DNA of 64,000 nt, from contig JABYQQ010000007.1 of NCBI GenBank assembly GCA_022605405.1, positions 1,984,001 through 2,048,000 on the forward strand, in the 5' to 3' direction. Each line of letters opens with the position of its first letter. The stretch's first letter is position 1. Positions 1 to 10,732 of the stretch are shown here, piece by piece. Source of the stretch: Earliella scabrosa (Eukaryota > Basidiomycota > Agaricomycetes > Polyporales > Polyporaceae). The translations under genes were made by a program, and so were the position numbers. The notes beneath the pieces were generated by a model, which was given only the letters and a program-made list of their open reading frames with translations, did not search any database and was not told where the DNA came from.

Positions 1-1317
1 GGACCCGACCAAGTGCCCTTCCTGCCGACCAGAGGCTACCGCAGCCAGGGTGGTGGGCGGCACAGCCCGAGCAGGCACCTTTGGCGAGCGCAGGTCGTAA
101 AGCTGAACATGGCCCGTCACATGCCCCACCGCCACATAAGTGTGATCGAACGAGAGCGCAAGGGCAGTCACAGCGCCAACGTTCTTCTCTGCCGCAACGC
201 GTCAAGAGCCGATCCACAACAGCCGTGAGCTGGGCATCCGGATATGCTCACCTGACTGTTCGCTCCCGCATACGCACTTCGACGTCTGCTTGAAGTCGAA
301 GACGAGCATGCGCCCCGTGTCCGTGCCGATGCACACCAGCCCGTTCGCGGTCAGCTCCGTCGGGGAGCCTGAAGACTGGGTGCCCGGCAGCGCAGACGCC
401 TTCGAACCCTGCCCCGCATAGATGTGCTCCCCGAGCACACGCAGCTGCGTCCACCGCAGGACCTCATGGGCCGGGCGCGACCGAGCCGGGGACGCCTCGT
501 GCTGCGTGAACTGGTGCGAGAGATTCGTGACCGACAACGAGCGGGAGAGCGCAGAGAAGTGCGAGGGCGTGGCGGACATGGACTCGTGCAAATGAGAATG
601 CAGCGTCTGGCCGCTCGCTGCGGTCGACGTGCGAGAGGGCTGGGGCGTGGTCGAGCGCAGGCGGGAGATGGACGGGTGCAGGTACGGACGCATCGAGGCG
701 GCGTGCCGTTGCCCAGCTGGCTGTGCATCCTCGACGGCACGGCGAACGGGATGGGCGTTTTGGGCGACATGGGTGGGGGCGAGCGAGGAGGCAGGATCTG
801 GACGTGGACATGCTAGAATGCGGCAAGGATACAAGCAGGATCGTGAGTGGGTGTGAGCAGGGCGGGGCGAGGCGTGCATGCGGTGTGCAGAGGGACTCAC
901 CCCTGCCTCGTCCCCGATCGTCGCCGCACACTTCTCGTTCTCCTCCACTTCGTACACGAGCGACCGCTCGACCTCTTGCTCCTCCACGAGCTCGTCGTCT
1001 TCGTGGTCCGGTGTGAACACGTCGCGTAGCTGCTCGCGGTACCCGCCAGTCGGGTCTGCGTCGACGCCGCTGTAGACGAACCCTTCTTCCTCCTCCTCGT
1101 CATCGTCATCGTCGACGCCGTGGCCTTCCTCCTCGCCGTCACTCATGAGCTCCTCGAACCGTGCGGAATAGTCACCGAGGCCGCCATCGGGCGCGTCGCC
1201 GCCTTCGTTGTCGGAGAAGTTGAAGTCCTCGGACAGACCGTTCTCGTGGGTGCGATGTGTCCCATTCATGGACGTGGACGAGAGATACGCGGAGGACCCA
1301 GCGAGCCGGCGCTTCAT
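1..1317 (-). CDS. VPS8: Vps8, CORVET subunit, N-terminal part (runs off left edge)
   Basis: Likely Vps8, the Rab5-binding subunit of the CORVET tethering complex, which acts on early endosomes in sorting to the vacuole. About 360 residues are visible before the gene leaves the window. Three exons fit: 1317-901, about 729-252 and 188-1, with introns starting GTGAG and ending AG. After an acidic stretch (roughly residues 45-110) comes a Ser/Thr-rich linker with LHPSISRLRS, then the first part of a WD40-like propeller: RWTQLRVLGEHIY, CIGTDTGRMLVFDFKQ and VGHVTGHVQLYDLRSP. I chose ATG 1317 because the same ATG-AAG-CGC start survives in the broken copy at 2.7-4.0 kb; the open frame reaches further upstream only through a GTG. 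The family call rests on the propeller motifs and the acidic N-terminus and is fairly secure. Confidence 0.8.
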
Positions 1318-1968
1318 GATGCCTATGATGTCTGTCCGCTTTTGGTAAGCGGGCGCTCCGACCTTCCAGGTCACCTCACCTTCGGGGATTTGTTGCAGAC
1401 TTCCATCTTCTCATTGGCGACGGTGTATCACTATCACTTTTTAGCTCCGTCTCGAGCTCCTGAACTACTTGACTCTGGTTTGACTTGAACTCGTTCGAAA
1501 CCTCCGCCACCACAATCTAGTTAGGAAAGACGCGCGTCAGAGCTCAACTACATAGTTGCCTCAGCATTCACATCGCCTCACAGCCCGCAGCCTGTCCACA
1601 TCGATCCATCTGCCACAATGAGCCCTCCGTCGTCGACGATCAAGGCGACACGTCCACGTACAATTACACGCGCGACTCATCCTCGACGCCGGAATCCTGC
1701 CTCGCTCCTCCGCGCGCCCGACTGACTCGTATATTCACGCTGACAGGAGATCCTCGCATTCTAATCCAAACGCCGACAGACTTGACCAGTAACTCTCTTG
1801 AGTCCTGAGCAACGGCCATCTCACACCCTCTCTCCCTCAGCTCTCACCAGCAGCGAGTCTGTCAAGAGTTCCAGAGGTCGTGCGACCATACCTTCGACCG
1901 GCAGCCTCGCCCCTCAGCACTACTCAGCTCTTGACGAACGCGACGCAAGCCACATGCAAAAGTCAAGC
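1318..1968. promoter_or_regulatory. intergenic region between VPS8 and the glutaredoxin remnant
   Basis: A 650-bp spacer between two genes read away from each other, so it should hold both promoters. The only open frame is a 35-codon ATG frame from 1618, which could be a leader ORF. I see no clear TATA box and no further gene. Confidence 0.4.
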
Positions 1969-2735
1969 ATGAACCCTCCACAACCCGCCGGCCGGCCCGT
2001 GGACAGGCTCGCCCTACCGCCGCCGGCGCATCCTCTGGACCCTCGTCCTCCTCACGCTCGCCGGCCTCGTCTACCCAGCACGACCCCCCGTCCTTCCTCT
2101 CCCTTTCCCTCGACCTCAAAGACCTCGGCTTCTCCCCCGACTCCTCGCACCCCGGCCGCATCGCCCAAGCCAAAGCCGCCGCCAACCAGAACGAACCGGA
2201 CGCCTCAAAGCCGGCCTACGCAGGCGAGGGCCCGTACGCGGGCGTGCGCGAGCTTGACGCGCTCCTGCACTTCCTCACCGCGCACCCCGAGCGCCGGCTC
2301 GACGAGGACGGGGGCTCGATCCGCGTGGAGGGGCCCGGGAGCGTCGCTGTCGACGCGGGCAGGCCGGACGACCTCCGCGTGTACGAGCCCGACGGCAAGT
2401 ACGAGTGGGAGGAGCACACGAAGCGCTTGAGAGAGGAGTTTCCGCTCGTAGGGTTCAACAAGACGTTCTGCCCGTACGTGCACCATCGCCGATCTTCCTT
2501 GAGGCTCTGTCCGCCTAGATGCGCTAACGGGATGGGTCATGTGCGATGCGCCTTTTGCTCCTCGTCGGCTCGGCGCTGCAGATACTCGCAACGAGCAAAA
2601 GCGTTGCTCGCGTCATACAAAATTGAGCGGGAGCCCAAGATTGTTGAATTCAATGTACGCTCGGACGGCCCGCTGATACAAGACATCCTTGCGAGGCTGA
2701 CTAGCCGCAGAACGGGGCCAAATACTCTGTGCCAT
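1969..2735 (+). pseudogene. glutaredoxin with CPYS site, truncated at its 3' end
   Basis: A dithiol glutaredoxin-like gene, a thiol-disulfide oxidoreductase using glutathione. The active site CPYS is split by an intron: the exon ends at about 2470 in TFC-P and resumes after the CAG at about 2580 with the rest of the CPYS site and QRAKALLASY. The domain goes on through KIVEFNVRSDGPLIQ and DILARLTSRRT. Just after the expected TxPN motif (about 2727) the similarity stops and the sequence becomes antisense VPS8, so the GSH-binding C-terminal helix is missing. The N-terminus is also hard to model. An Arg-rich, membrane-anchor-like stretch (RRRRILWTLVLLTLAGLVY, 2018-2075) lies in a different frame from the glutaredoxin domain, and no ATG precedes either in frame. 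An 80-bp intron from ATG 1969 would bypass it. Probably non-functional; sequence error in the 5' part is the alternative. Confidence 0.6.
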
Positions 2736-4016
2736 CGTGTCGTGGACAGTGTCCGCTTTGCGTCGACGAACAAGACCTTACCGAGGTTGTAGTAGAACGT
2801 CTGCGGAAACGGGTGTCGCGTACCACCCTGCCACGAACTCGATGCTGACGATCCGGGTCCCGACCAAGCGCCCACCGTCTATGCGGCACGGCCCGCGCAG
2901 GTCGTATAGCTGAACGCGGCCCGTCGCCTGCCCCACCGCCATATAGGTGTCATCGAACGAGAGCGCAAGGGCGGGTAACAGCGCCAGCGTTCTTCTCTGC
3001 CGCAACGCGTCAAAAGGGGACACGACAGCCGTGAGGGCAGCGGGAATGCTTACCAAACTGTTCGTTCCCGCATATGCACTTCAACGTCTGCTTGAACCTG
3101 AAGACGAGCATGCGCCCCGCGTCCGTGCGGGTGCACACCTGAAGACTGCCCCGCATAGATGTGCGCCAGAGGACACGCAGCCATCGCAAGACCTCATGGG
3201 CCGGGCACGATCGCCCTGGCCTCGTGCCGACGAGCGGGAAAGCGCAGAGGAGTGCGAGGGCGCGGCGGAAACGGACTGGTGCAGGTGCGAATGCAGCGTG
3301 CGAGAGGGTTGGGGGGAGAGTGGAGGTTTCGAGCGCAAGCGGGAGATGGACGGGTGTAGTTACGGGTGTATTTCAAGCATGCGTGTGTGCGTGCTGTTGC
3401 CCAGCTAGCTGTGCATCGTCGACAGCACGGCGGGCGGGGCTGGCGTTTTGGGCGACGTGGGTAGGAACGAGCAAGGGGGCAGAATCTGGACGTGGACATG
3501 CTAGAGTAGGGCGAGCGGAAGAGCAGGACGGAAGTAGGCGTGAGGAGGGCGGGATGAGGCGTGCATGCGTTGTGCGGAGGGACTCACCCCTGCCTCGTCC
3601 TCGCTGCTAACTTCTCTCTCCTCCACTTCGTGCGCAAGCGACCGCTTGACTTCCTGCTCCTCCACGAGTTCGTCGTCTTCGTGGTCCGGTCCAAGCATGT
3701 CGGGCAGCTTCTCATGGTCTTGCCCCCTCCTCATCGTCATCGCCGCCTCCGCCATGGCCTTCCTCCTCGCCGTTGCTCATGAGCTGAGCTCCTCGAACCG
3801 TGCAGAATAGTCGCCGAGGCCGCCATCGATCGCGTCGTCGCCTTTGTTGTCGTAGAAGTTTAAGTCTTCGAAAAGGTCGTTCTCGTCGGTGCAATATGTG
3901 CCATTCATGGACGAGAGATACGTGCGCGTGCGCGGAGGACGATGACGAGCAGGTCAGACACTGGTGAGCTGGCGCTTCATTGTGGCCAAGTCTCTCCGCT
4001 TTTGGTGAACGGGCGC
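2735..4016 (-). pseudogene. broken second copy of the VPS8 5' region
   Basis: A partial, decayed duplicate of the VPS8 start, in the same orientation as the real gene at 1-1317. Matching landmarks include the start codon (ATG-AAG-CGC, here followed by a TGA eight codons on), the intron donor after DEAG, the block LHPSISRLRS, the block RMLVFRFKQTLKCICG and a propeller blade ending GRVQLYDLRG. Breaks visible: the early stop, a second stop just after the first intron acceptor, a one-base insertion in the blade after the second intron, and loss of roughly 25 residues after YDLRG. The copy carries about 40 codons past the left edge's VPS8, including IVSIEFVAG and YYNLGKVLFVDA, then meets the glutaredoxin gene at about 2.73 kb. 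No expression of a product is expected. Confidence 0.8.
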
Positions 4017-4363
4017 TCGGGAAGTGGTGTCCGTCATCTCAGCTGGGGAGCGCGGCAGGCTGATCTCGCCCCCTCGATAGTAGATACGTCAATGACACCG
4101 TCATCATGCATCATCCTCCGTGCTGTCACCTCCTAGAACATGGACGGAGTCCCACGGACCCCTCCTAGTAGTTCGCCGCCTCCTTGGGGCGAGGCGTGTA
4201 CGAGGAGGCAGAGGAAAGGAGATAGATCACGGAAGACATATGCATACAATAGAGAGGCAAATAGACACTGATATACACCACCGCGAACGAGAGCGAGAAG
4301 AAAAGGCACGCAAAAACCCTCCAGAGGGAGAAAAGCTACCCGCGCAATCATGTAACGGCCACG
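4017..4363. other. spacer at left border of the accessory island
   Basis: A 350-bp stretch between the end of VPS8-like sequence and the stop of the next gene. I find neither the missing glutaredoxin 3' end nor any VPS8 promoter sequence here. Confidence 0.4.
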
Positions 4364-5640
4364 CTATCGAGAGCGGACCTCCTCGAGCAGAGCGAGGTTG
4401 CGCTTATACATCGCCATCAGCTCGGACACATCCTACATTCACGTCAAGACCAACGTGTTGAGTGGAGAGCTGAAGACACGTACCTCCATGAACTTCTCGA
4501 GCATAGCACGAATGAGATCGTACTGGTGCAACGCATCGGGCACGCGTTGGAAAGCGATCGGTTCACCCTGCGCGGCCGGGAGAGTCGTTGCGTCGGTGTC
4601 GGCCGCAACCAAGAATCCCTATCAGAACAGTGAGCCCGACAACTAGCTAGGATGCCCGGTCCGATGTACGCACCCGTAGTTGGTCAAGGACCTCACTTTG
4701 CCGGTCACTCTGACCGTATATCAGATGGCAGAAGGCGGCATACCGACCAAGCTCGACCTGGAACTCGTCTGGACTGACACCCCCAGAAGCACGAGAGAAC
4801 CAGTCTTGTGTCTGGCGCTCACATAGTTCCGTGCACTTCTCCATGACCTCACGACGCTCCTCACGGAGATTATCGAGGGCGTCGAAGTAAGGCTCCAGCA
4901 GCTGGAGGTACGTCGCTCTAGTCCGGTCCTCGAAGCGCTGCAACGTTTCCATACAGCGCACATACCCCTCCTGCACAACACTGAGGGGACACGTCGACCA
5001 TACACGGGGGAGACCGTACGCACCTCTTCCAGGACCGCCCGATAGACATCGTCCCACCGTAACACTTGCGAGACGATCTCATTGATGGAGGTCGTGAGAC
5101 GCTGAAGGGTGCGATCCATGAGCGGGATCTCGTTTTCCATCTTGGTGGTTTGGTGGGACTCTAGATACAGCATGTAGCCGTCCGCGAGGAATTCCGTCTG
5201 CGAGGCATGAGTTACATTGATGGGCATAGCAGACACGTAACTCACGGTGGACTTCAGATCCCGTACCTCCCGAGCACTCTGGCGGGCACGTCCAACTGCG
5301 TCAATCAACTCGCGATAGAGGTCATCTCCCGGATAGAGTTCCTTCAGCGCTGCCCGACGAATCATGAGCTCGTTTGTAGCTGTCAAGCAGAATAGCTCGT
5401 TCCTAGAAGCAAGTCGTATGGCGAGCGTCACAGCCCACGCCTCCTCTTGGGAAGGAAGTGCGAGCTGCTCACGAACGCTGTGTAAAGTCTCAGTGAGGGG
5501 TTTATGAACGGTACGAGTGGTTCACCTTCGCAATCCGTCGTCCAAGGACTTTGCCAGCGAACGGACGACGTCTGACATGCTGTTCGCAGCGACGATTGCT
5601 ACAGACAGCTGAAACTGAGGTTGGCGTTGTTGTGACATGA
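4364..5640 (-). CDS. family-1 helical protein, copy a (unknown function)
   Basis: Function not recognised. About 350 residues over roughly six exons; the stop is TAG at 4364 after KRNLALLEEVRSR. Exon 1 (from ATG 5640) ends in SDVVRSLAKSLDDGLRK, exon 2 begins LHSVREQLALPSQEEAW, and later exons read TEFLADGYMLYLESHQTTK, MDRTLQRLTTSINEIVSQVL, MEKCTELCERQTQDWFSR and FQVELGRYAAFCHLIYGQ. The sequence is rich in Leu, Glu, Arg and Gln with helix-forming spacing, and I see no signal peptide or membrane span. It resembles the proteins at 14977-16239 and 21018-22227 in exon-1 length, the SLD-type exon end and a Q-x(1,3)-W motif early in exon 2. It is divergent from the next gene with a 600-bp gap. An alternative upstream ATG at 5853 gives only a short frame. 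Gene is well supported, role unknown. Confidence 0.6.
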
Positions 5641-6239
5641 CGGAATGGAGAGACTTAGAGTTGGGATTCGAGAAGGACGACTCAGGCCGGGGTTATCATA
5701 CATACTGTGCCACTCGGTGTCTTCAATGGCAGCCGATCCTGCAACGTTCCTTAGTCTCCTAGCCGTCATCGGATCGTGGCAAGTCGCACATTGGATCGAG
5801 GATTCGAAGCATTGTGAGGAGCATAGCGAGCGAGTTGAGAGGTCAGAATACATTGTTTAAGGATCTCGGCGCAGCCGCCGATTCTGAGCACTGAGGAATG
5901 GATTGTGAGGGAGAAGATAGCCGCGAGTCTGCTCAGTGCTCTGTTTGTCCTGACTCCTTGCTCCTCTGTTCGTCCGGGCCGCTCACACCGTCGCACCCAC
6001 GTGGCAACACAAGCGCGGCCGATACAGCCGACCTTCCTTCACCTGCAGCTCTTCACTACTCGTCGGGATTTTCGTCGACTGCTTCCTTGTCTCGTCCTGC
6101 CGCCGTGCACCTCTCTTGCGCTTCCTTCATCTACCCCCAGTCAAAGGTCCATCGCGTACTATGATCGATATCTGGAACAATCGGCTGGTTGGCGGGAGCT
6201 CCCGCTATTTTAAAGTGAGCAGTTTCCCGTTCTTGTTAG
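5641..6239. promoter_or_regulatory. divergent promoter region between two island genes
   Basis: A 600-bp region between a leftward and a rightward gene. A TATA-like CTATTTTAAA lies at about 6204-6213, some 30 bp before the ATG at 6240. An 84-codon leftward frame from 5853 is present but does not splice into the good reading frame of its neighbour, so I do not count it as a gene. Confidence 0.4.
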
Positions 6240-7323
6240 ATGCACGACCCGGACATTCCCCAGACTCCCTCACCCTCCATGATAGAACCGGACATTCCAG
6301 TCACCATCCGCGTTCGCCATGTCGCATTTCCAGCATTTCTCTTGCCCAGCGACGATGACGTGAAGTTCAAGCCGTCATCCGCCTTCCTGCGGTATCGCCA
6401 TCTCCGTCAAAGCCAGCGTGTCATCAGGAAGTAAGTCGTCTCATTCTGATGATGCATTTGCCCAATTGACACACTTTCAGCTTTGTATATGAACCAGTTC
6501 TCGGTGCTCCTGGTCAGGGCCAATCCAGAACAACACCCGGTGTCCCAGTTGACTTGCTGAATAATGAGGTAAGCACACACGCTCGCGCTATCTCCTGCCT
6601 AGTAGATGCGTATCCACCGTCGTCAGGGCGAAGACGGTCCGGCTACGGAGAAATCAACTGTGCCGAGGCATAGAGTATCCCGTAAGCCTCATCCTGCTCG
6701 ACAGGCCACCCCAGACCGCCTCGGCGAGCTGGTGTCAAGCAACCCATCACCTAGGACGACAACAACATTCAACAAGGCTTCTACGAGTGCGCAATCCACA
6801 CGCAGTGCTACTCCTGACCGTTCGTCGGGTGCGCCGTCCCCGCTCAACTTCACTCCCGGACCCTCATCCCTTGTCTCTACGTCGGGATCCGAGTGAGTTG
6901 GTCCCGTCTCCTTCCGCCCGGTGGCTAATCAATCGTGTCAGTGACCCCGTGGTGAAGCGGTGCTCTCACCGAATTCGCAAGTCCACCGAGTACACAGTAT
7001 GGTACGCCTCCACCGGACGCGATACGCTCAATGCCCCCCCCTCCATACCCTGCTCCCGCTACGGCGAGCTTTATGTCCACGCCGTAGCCGACGGTGCCGT
7101 ACAAGTGTGGTTGCGGACGGCTACTTCGGAATGGCAGTCCATTGACATCCTCCATCCTCATCCCTACCTCAGCGGCTATGTTCTCCACATCCTGCCCAAT
7201 TGCGAGCCGCGGTGGGTGACGAAGGATACTGTGCGGACATATGCTGGTCGCGCGAAGAAGCGCGCGCGAGAGCTAAGCCACACCCGTCAGTCTTTGCCAT
7301 GCCTCGTCCTATGTTCATTGTAA
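6240..7323 (+). CDS. family-2 protein, copy a, with a new C-terminal domain
   Basis: Function not recognised. Four or so exons: 6240-6431, then after a GTAAGT..CAG intron FVYEPVLGAPGQGQ, then from about 6606 a Ser/Thr/Pro-rich, basic middle part, then from about 6942 the conserved C-terminal domain. That domain contains EYTVWYA, GELYVHAVADGAVQVWLRTA and PRWVTKDTVRTYAGRAKKR, and it matches the protein at 18096-19343 position by position (W, hydrophobic strand pairs, W, basic tail). The alternating strand pattern and the basic helix-like end would suit a small nucleic-acid or protein binding module, but this is only inference. The stop may be 7323 (TAA), or a last intron could lead to a TGA near 7353. 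The N-terminus MHDPDIPQTP is acidic. No membrane segment or signal peptide. Confidence 0.55.
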
Positions 7324-7855
7324 CTCACATGATGCGTCTGAAGCTTTTGATGAAGACTGAATGTCCTTCGGGTGTCGCTCTTGTGTTCCCCTGGCACTAA
7401 TGTTTCTATCGTTCTCGTCGTGCATGATTCCCTCTCATTCTGTGTCATGTATCTTATGAATCATGTGTTTAATCCCACCTCCTCGCCGCCTTGTATTAAC
7501 GATTGTCATCGTCCATCACATCGCGACTCTGACGAACGTTGCAGTTGCTTGTTACCCTTGAGTGGGATTCGTGGTTGGCGTGCCTGTCTTATTCGCGTCC
7601 AGAGAGGGTTTGCGTCATTCGGTGCGGCCCTTCAGATTGATGGAACTGATGTCAGGCAGCCGATGCTCACGCGAGGATGTCAAGATGGTCTGGATCTGGT
7701 ACTTCTTTAGCACGTAAGCTCACTACTTTAACTCCTCGATCCACCACTCAGTTCGCTTGCCGTCTCTACTCATCCTGCTGTTATGGCCGATCATATGTGC
7801 GCTCTCCGTGTTATGTTCGGTTGCGTACTCACACATACCTAGATATCACCAGAAT
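7324..7855. other. intergenic, nothing recognised
   Basis: 530 bp, slightly more AT-rich than the coding parts. Open frames here are short and lack coding-like composition. It should carry the promoter of the gene starting at 7856. Confidence 0.4.
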
Positions 7856-8851
7856 ATGGCCGCGGAATCCTTCAACATGAAACCTGGACGACAACGCGAG
7901 AGCGGGAGACGCATCGTCTCAAGACTAGTGCATGACTCCTCAACCCGATCGGTGGCAGAGCGGGGTCCGCCACCGTCCGGCCTCGGGGTCGTTGAGGAAC
8001 AGGAATGTGAGGATGCCAAGCAGGTGAATTCATCTACATTCACGTCTCCGCCATGTCTGAATATTTCGGCCAGGTCAAGACACGAAACGCCTGCAGCAAG
8101 CAACGCACTAATTCTACACGGCACGAAGCACCCGCGAAAATGCAAACGTCCCAACGTATGATGGTCTATCAGTCGCTGTCCGCGGCCGCGGGATTCCAGA
8201 TCACAAAGACGTATGTGTTTTCATCAACAGTACCCTCGAATAAGCTAACCATAGATACTAGAGCACAACTGACTCAGCATGAGAAGAAGAGACGATACTT
8301 GGAATGCTTGGAGTTCTTCGTCCCTTGGCTTGAGCAGACGCTTCGCGCCTGTGGAGCAAACTACTTGCCGCCGTTAGAGCGCCTCTCGGAATATCGCGGG
8401 CTAACAGTTGTTTCGCTGCGGGTGCGCTGCCAGATATGGTTACTGCGGGGCTCGCTTACCAAGCTTTTTGCACAGACCTTGCTCATACTAAACTACAAGC
8501 TACTCAACCAACTCAACAAGCAAAAAGAGAGGGCTGAAATGATGGTGAGAATGATCTATCCATGGGTTCCGTGTAGCTAGCCTGGCCCAGATTCTCTAGT
8601 CTGACATTTCGGTCCAGCTACGCGTACTCCAGGAAGCCGCGGACATGCAGATGACCTCTGCCGCATTCTTTGAATGCCTTCGACACCGTGTCATCCTAAG
8701 GAGGTTCGCTCTGAAGAAGGCAGAAATGGAGGCGAAGGTCTATCCCAGCTCCATCACCTCCGATATGCTTCTGACCTTCGAAGTTAGCTCAAAACACTCC
8801 AGAACGCCGTCTCCGCGTAGCAGGCCCCACGCCCCTCGGGCGCATGTGTGA
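7856..8851 (+). CDS. unknown protein with a basic/helix-loop-helix-like stretch
   Basis: Not assigned. Exon 1 (ATG 7856) is Arg-rich and ends ECEDAKQ; short introns separate VKTRNACSKQRTNSTR, then AQLTQHEKKRRYLECLEFFV, then a loop-like GANYLPPLERLSEYRG, then LLNQLNKQKERAEMM, then LRVLQEAADMQMTSAAFFEC and a basic ALKKAEMEAKVY. A basic patch with ExxRR, a first amphipathic helix, a loop and a second helix running into a Leu-spaced helix is the plan of a bHLH-zipper protein. The usual His of the basic region is not in place, so this is only a suggestion. The end is uncertain: an in-frame TGA stops at 8851, but a splice from about 8846 to 9011 would add a basic tail. No counterpart found in the second block of the island. 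Confidence 0.45.
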
Positions 8852-9239
8852 ACATGGAGGTATGCCGGTACGATATTGTCTCGCCAGGTTCTGCGCGATA
8901 AGGACGATGCTTCGATCTTGCTTTTGTGTCTGTCGCGTAACGTTACTTCGTCGTCCCACTCCGCTGCGACCGCGTCTAAGTATACTCTACATTAACTCAT
9001 CTTCCCGCAGATCCGTCCCGCCAGGCGTGCTGACAATTCCGGACAAGGTCGCCGCGAGCGGCCTCAAGCTGTTAAGCGAAGTAGGGCGATGGTCAGATGC
9101 TCCTCACGGCGTAATATCGGCGGAGACCTCGTTTCATCTCATGATGCCTAGGACTGAAACTCGCTTGGCCGCCGACTGCCAGTGCCGGAGACTGGCGTAG
9201 TAACAAGTGCGGTCCGTCCCTAGCTCGTGCGCACACATC
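8852..9239. other. spacer or last exon of preceding gene
   Basis: 390 bp. A stretch from 9011 to about 9150 follows a good pyrimidine-tract acceptor and could be a terminal exon of the gene at 7856, in either of two frames; I cannot choose between them. Confidence 0.3.
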
Positions 9240-10732
9240 ATGGTGGTCGACTGCGTTACCCAGGCCCATCGTCTTTTGACGGAGACATTTCTCAGTCGTT
9301 GCTTCAAGGACATCAACGGCAGGAAGGTGCGCAGCATGCTACCGCTGTGGGAAGATGACCCGTACTACTTTAGCAAGTGGCCTCGCGGAAAGGGATTCGT
9401 TCACCACGATTCCCTGACTTCGACGTTCTGTTGCACAAGTGAGTTGGAACTGCGGCCCGCCGAACTCCGCCTCTCAATCAATATACCTCAGTACGGTTCC
9501 GTACCTTCATTGCAAGTTTTCTCGAAGTCGCGAATCGATTGCATCCAGTTCTTCGGTAAGTCACACCCTTTTGAGTTCAACCTCCGCATCGCCGTCATTC
9601 TCACAGACGGGTTGCAGTCCCCCACGACTCAAATATGTGGACGCATCAGACTTCACTCTCGAGCTGATACCTCCCTGTTCTCCCCCAATATGTACGACTC
9701 ATCCTCTAGCATCGCTCACGCCCTGGAGCCCCTGTACTCCAGTCAACAGAACAATCCCGTCTCCACCGTCGCGCCTCACGACCGTCCCATCTACGGCGAC
9801 CTCGTTGACGACCGGTCATTCCTAGACAGGACATGCGACGACCTGCCCTGCCGTTTTGACGGTGATATGCCGTTCGTGCCCACAGACGATGCCGCATATT
9901 TCCCTACCATGCCGGCGTACAACGCTGAAGCTCCGATGGACGGTATCGCCTCAGCGAAGACCGACATGCCGTGGAGGCGGGAGGGTGCGTTTGATTTTCC
10001 CGACGATGAAACCGAAACGGTCGTCGGTGGATCTCTCTGGCCGTACCAGCAGGCAGGCGAGCTGAGTGGGTATGATGAAGATGAAGTCAAACTGGTCGAG
10101 TCTATCGCACCCCTTCTACCGACGTCCTACACCAGCTCTGCCTCTGAGAGGCGTCACATCAACTGGAACCTCTTGTTCGAGAAGCTGATCTTCACACCTG
10201 AGGAGATGTGAGTTCCAACTCCATTTGGCCGCTAGTGTCCTTCGTTAATGCGCGACGGTGTACAGACAATCGATGAGCGGCCCGGCTAAACGTGCTATCT
10301 ACAAGGCCACTCTGGAGGCGTATGCCGACAACTTACTCATACAGGCCCGCAAACAGGGACTAGCGTTGGCGAGCGAGGAAGAACTTGACGTGTTCAGGGG
10401 CCTCAATGGCAAGACCGCAAGGGTGAGCATAGTACAACGATACTGCTCGACAGTTGCTATACATCATCTTCACAGGCTATGATCTCTGCGATGCAACATG
10501 ATCGCGTCAAGCTCGAACACGACATCGCGCATCTCAACAAAGAGGTACTCGTTCTTCCGATCCCTTCAGCCGGGACAGTATTGACGGTGTGCCCATGTAG
10601 ATCACGATGCTCCAGGCGCGCATCTACAACCAGCCCACGCAGCCGCAATGCTATCAACAGACGGATGCGCCTGTTCATGGCCAACAGATGGGGGAGTTGC
10701 TCTACGATCCTTCTGGTAGCATCATGGCCTAG
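9240..10732 (+). CDS. unknown acidic protein with C-terminal coiled coil
   Basis: Not recognised. About 420-450 residues. Exon 1 from ATG 9240 reads LSRCFKDINGRKVRSMLPLW and YYFSKWPRGKGF. After one or two short introns (around 9437-9610) comes a long, Asp/Ser/Pro-rich, low-complexity acidic middle. The 3' exons are clear: NWNLLFEKLIFTPEE, then SGPAKRAIYKATLEAYADNL, then AMISAMQHDRVKLEHDIAHL and a Gln-rich tail ending GELLYDPSGSIMA at TAG 10732. The last helices are Leu/Ile-spaced and likely form a coiled coil. The acidic, disordered middle between two folded ends resembles transcription-factor architecture, but no DNA-binding motif is visible. The introns near 9.44-9.61 kb have competing acceptors, so residues there are uncertain. 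No paralogue in the window. Confidence 0.5.

Noticed and set aside
2735..4016. A second working VPS8 gene
   Set aside because: Early stop, another stop after the first splice site, a frameshift and internal deletion; it also ends abruptly inside glutaredoxin sequence.
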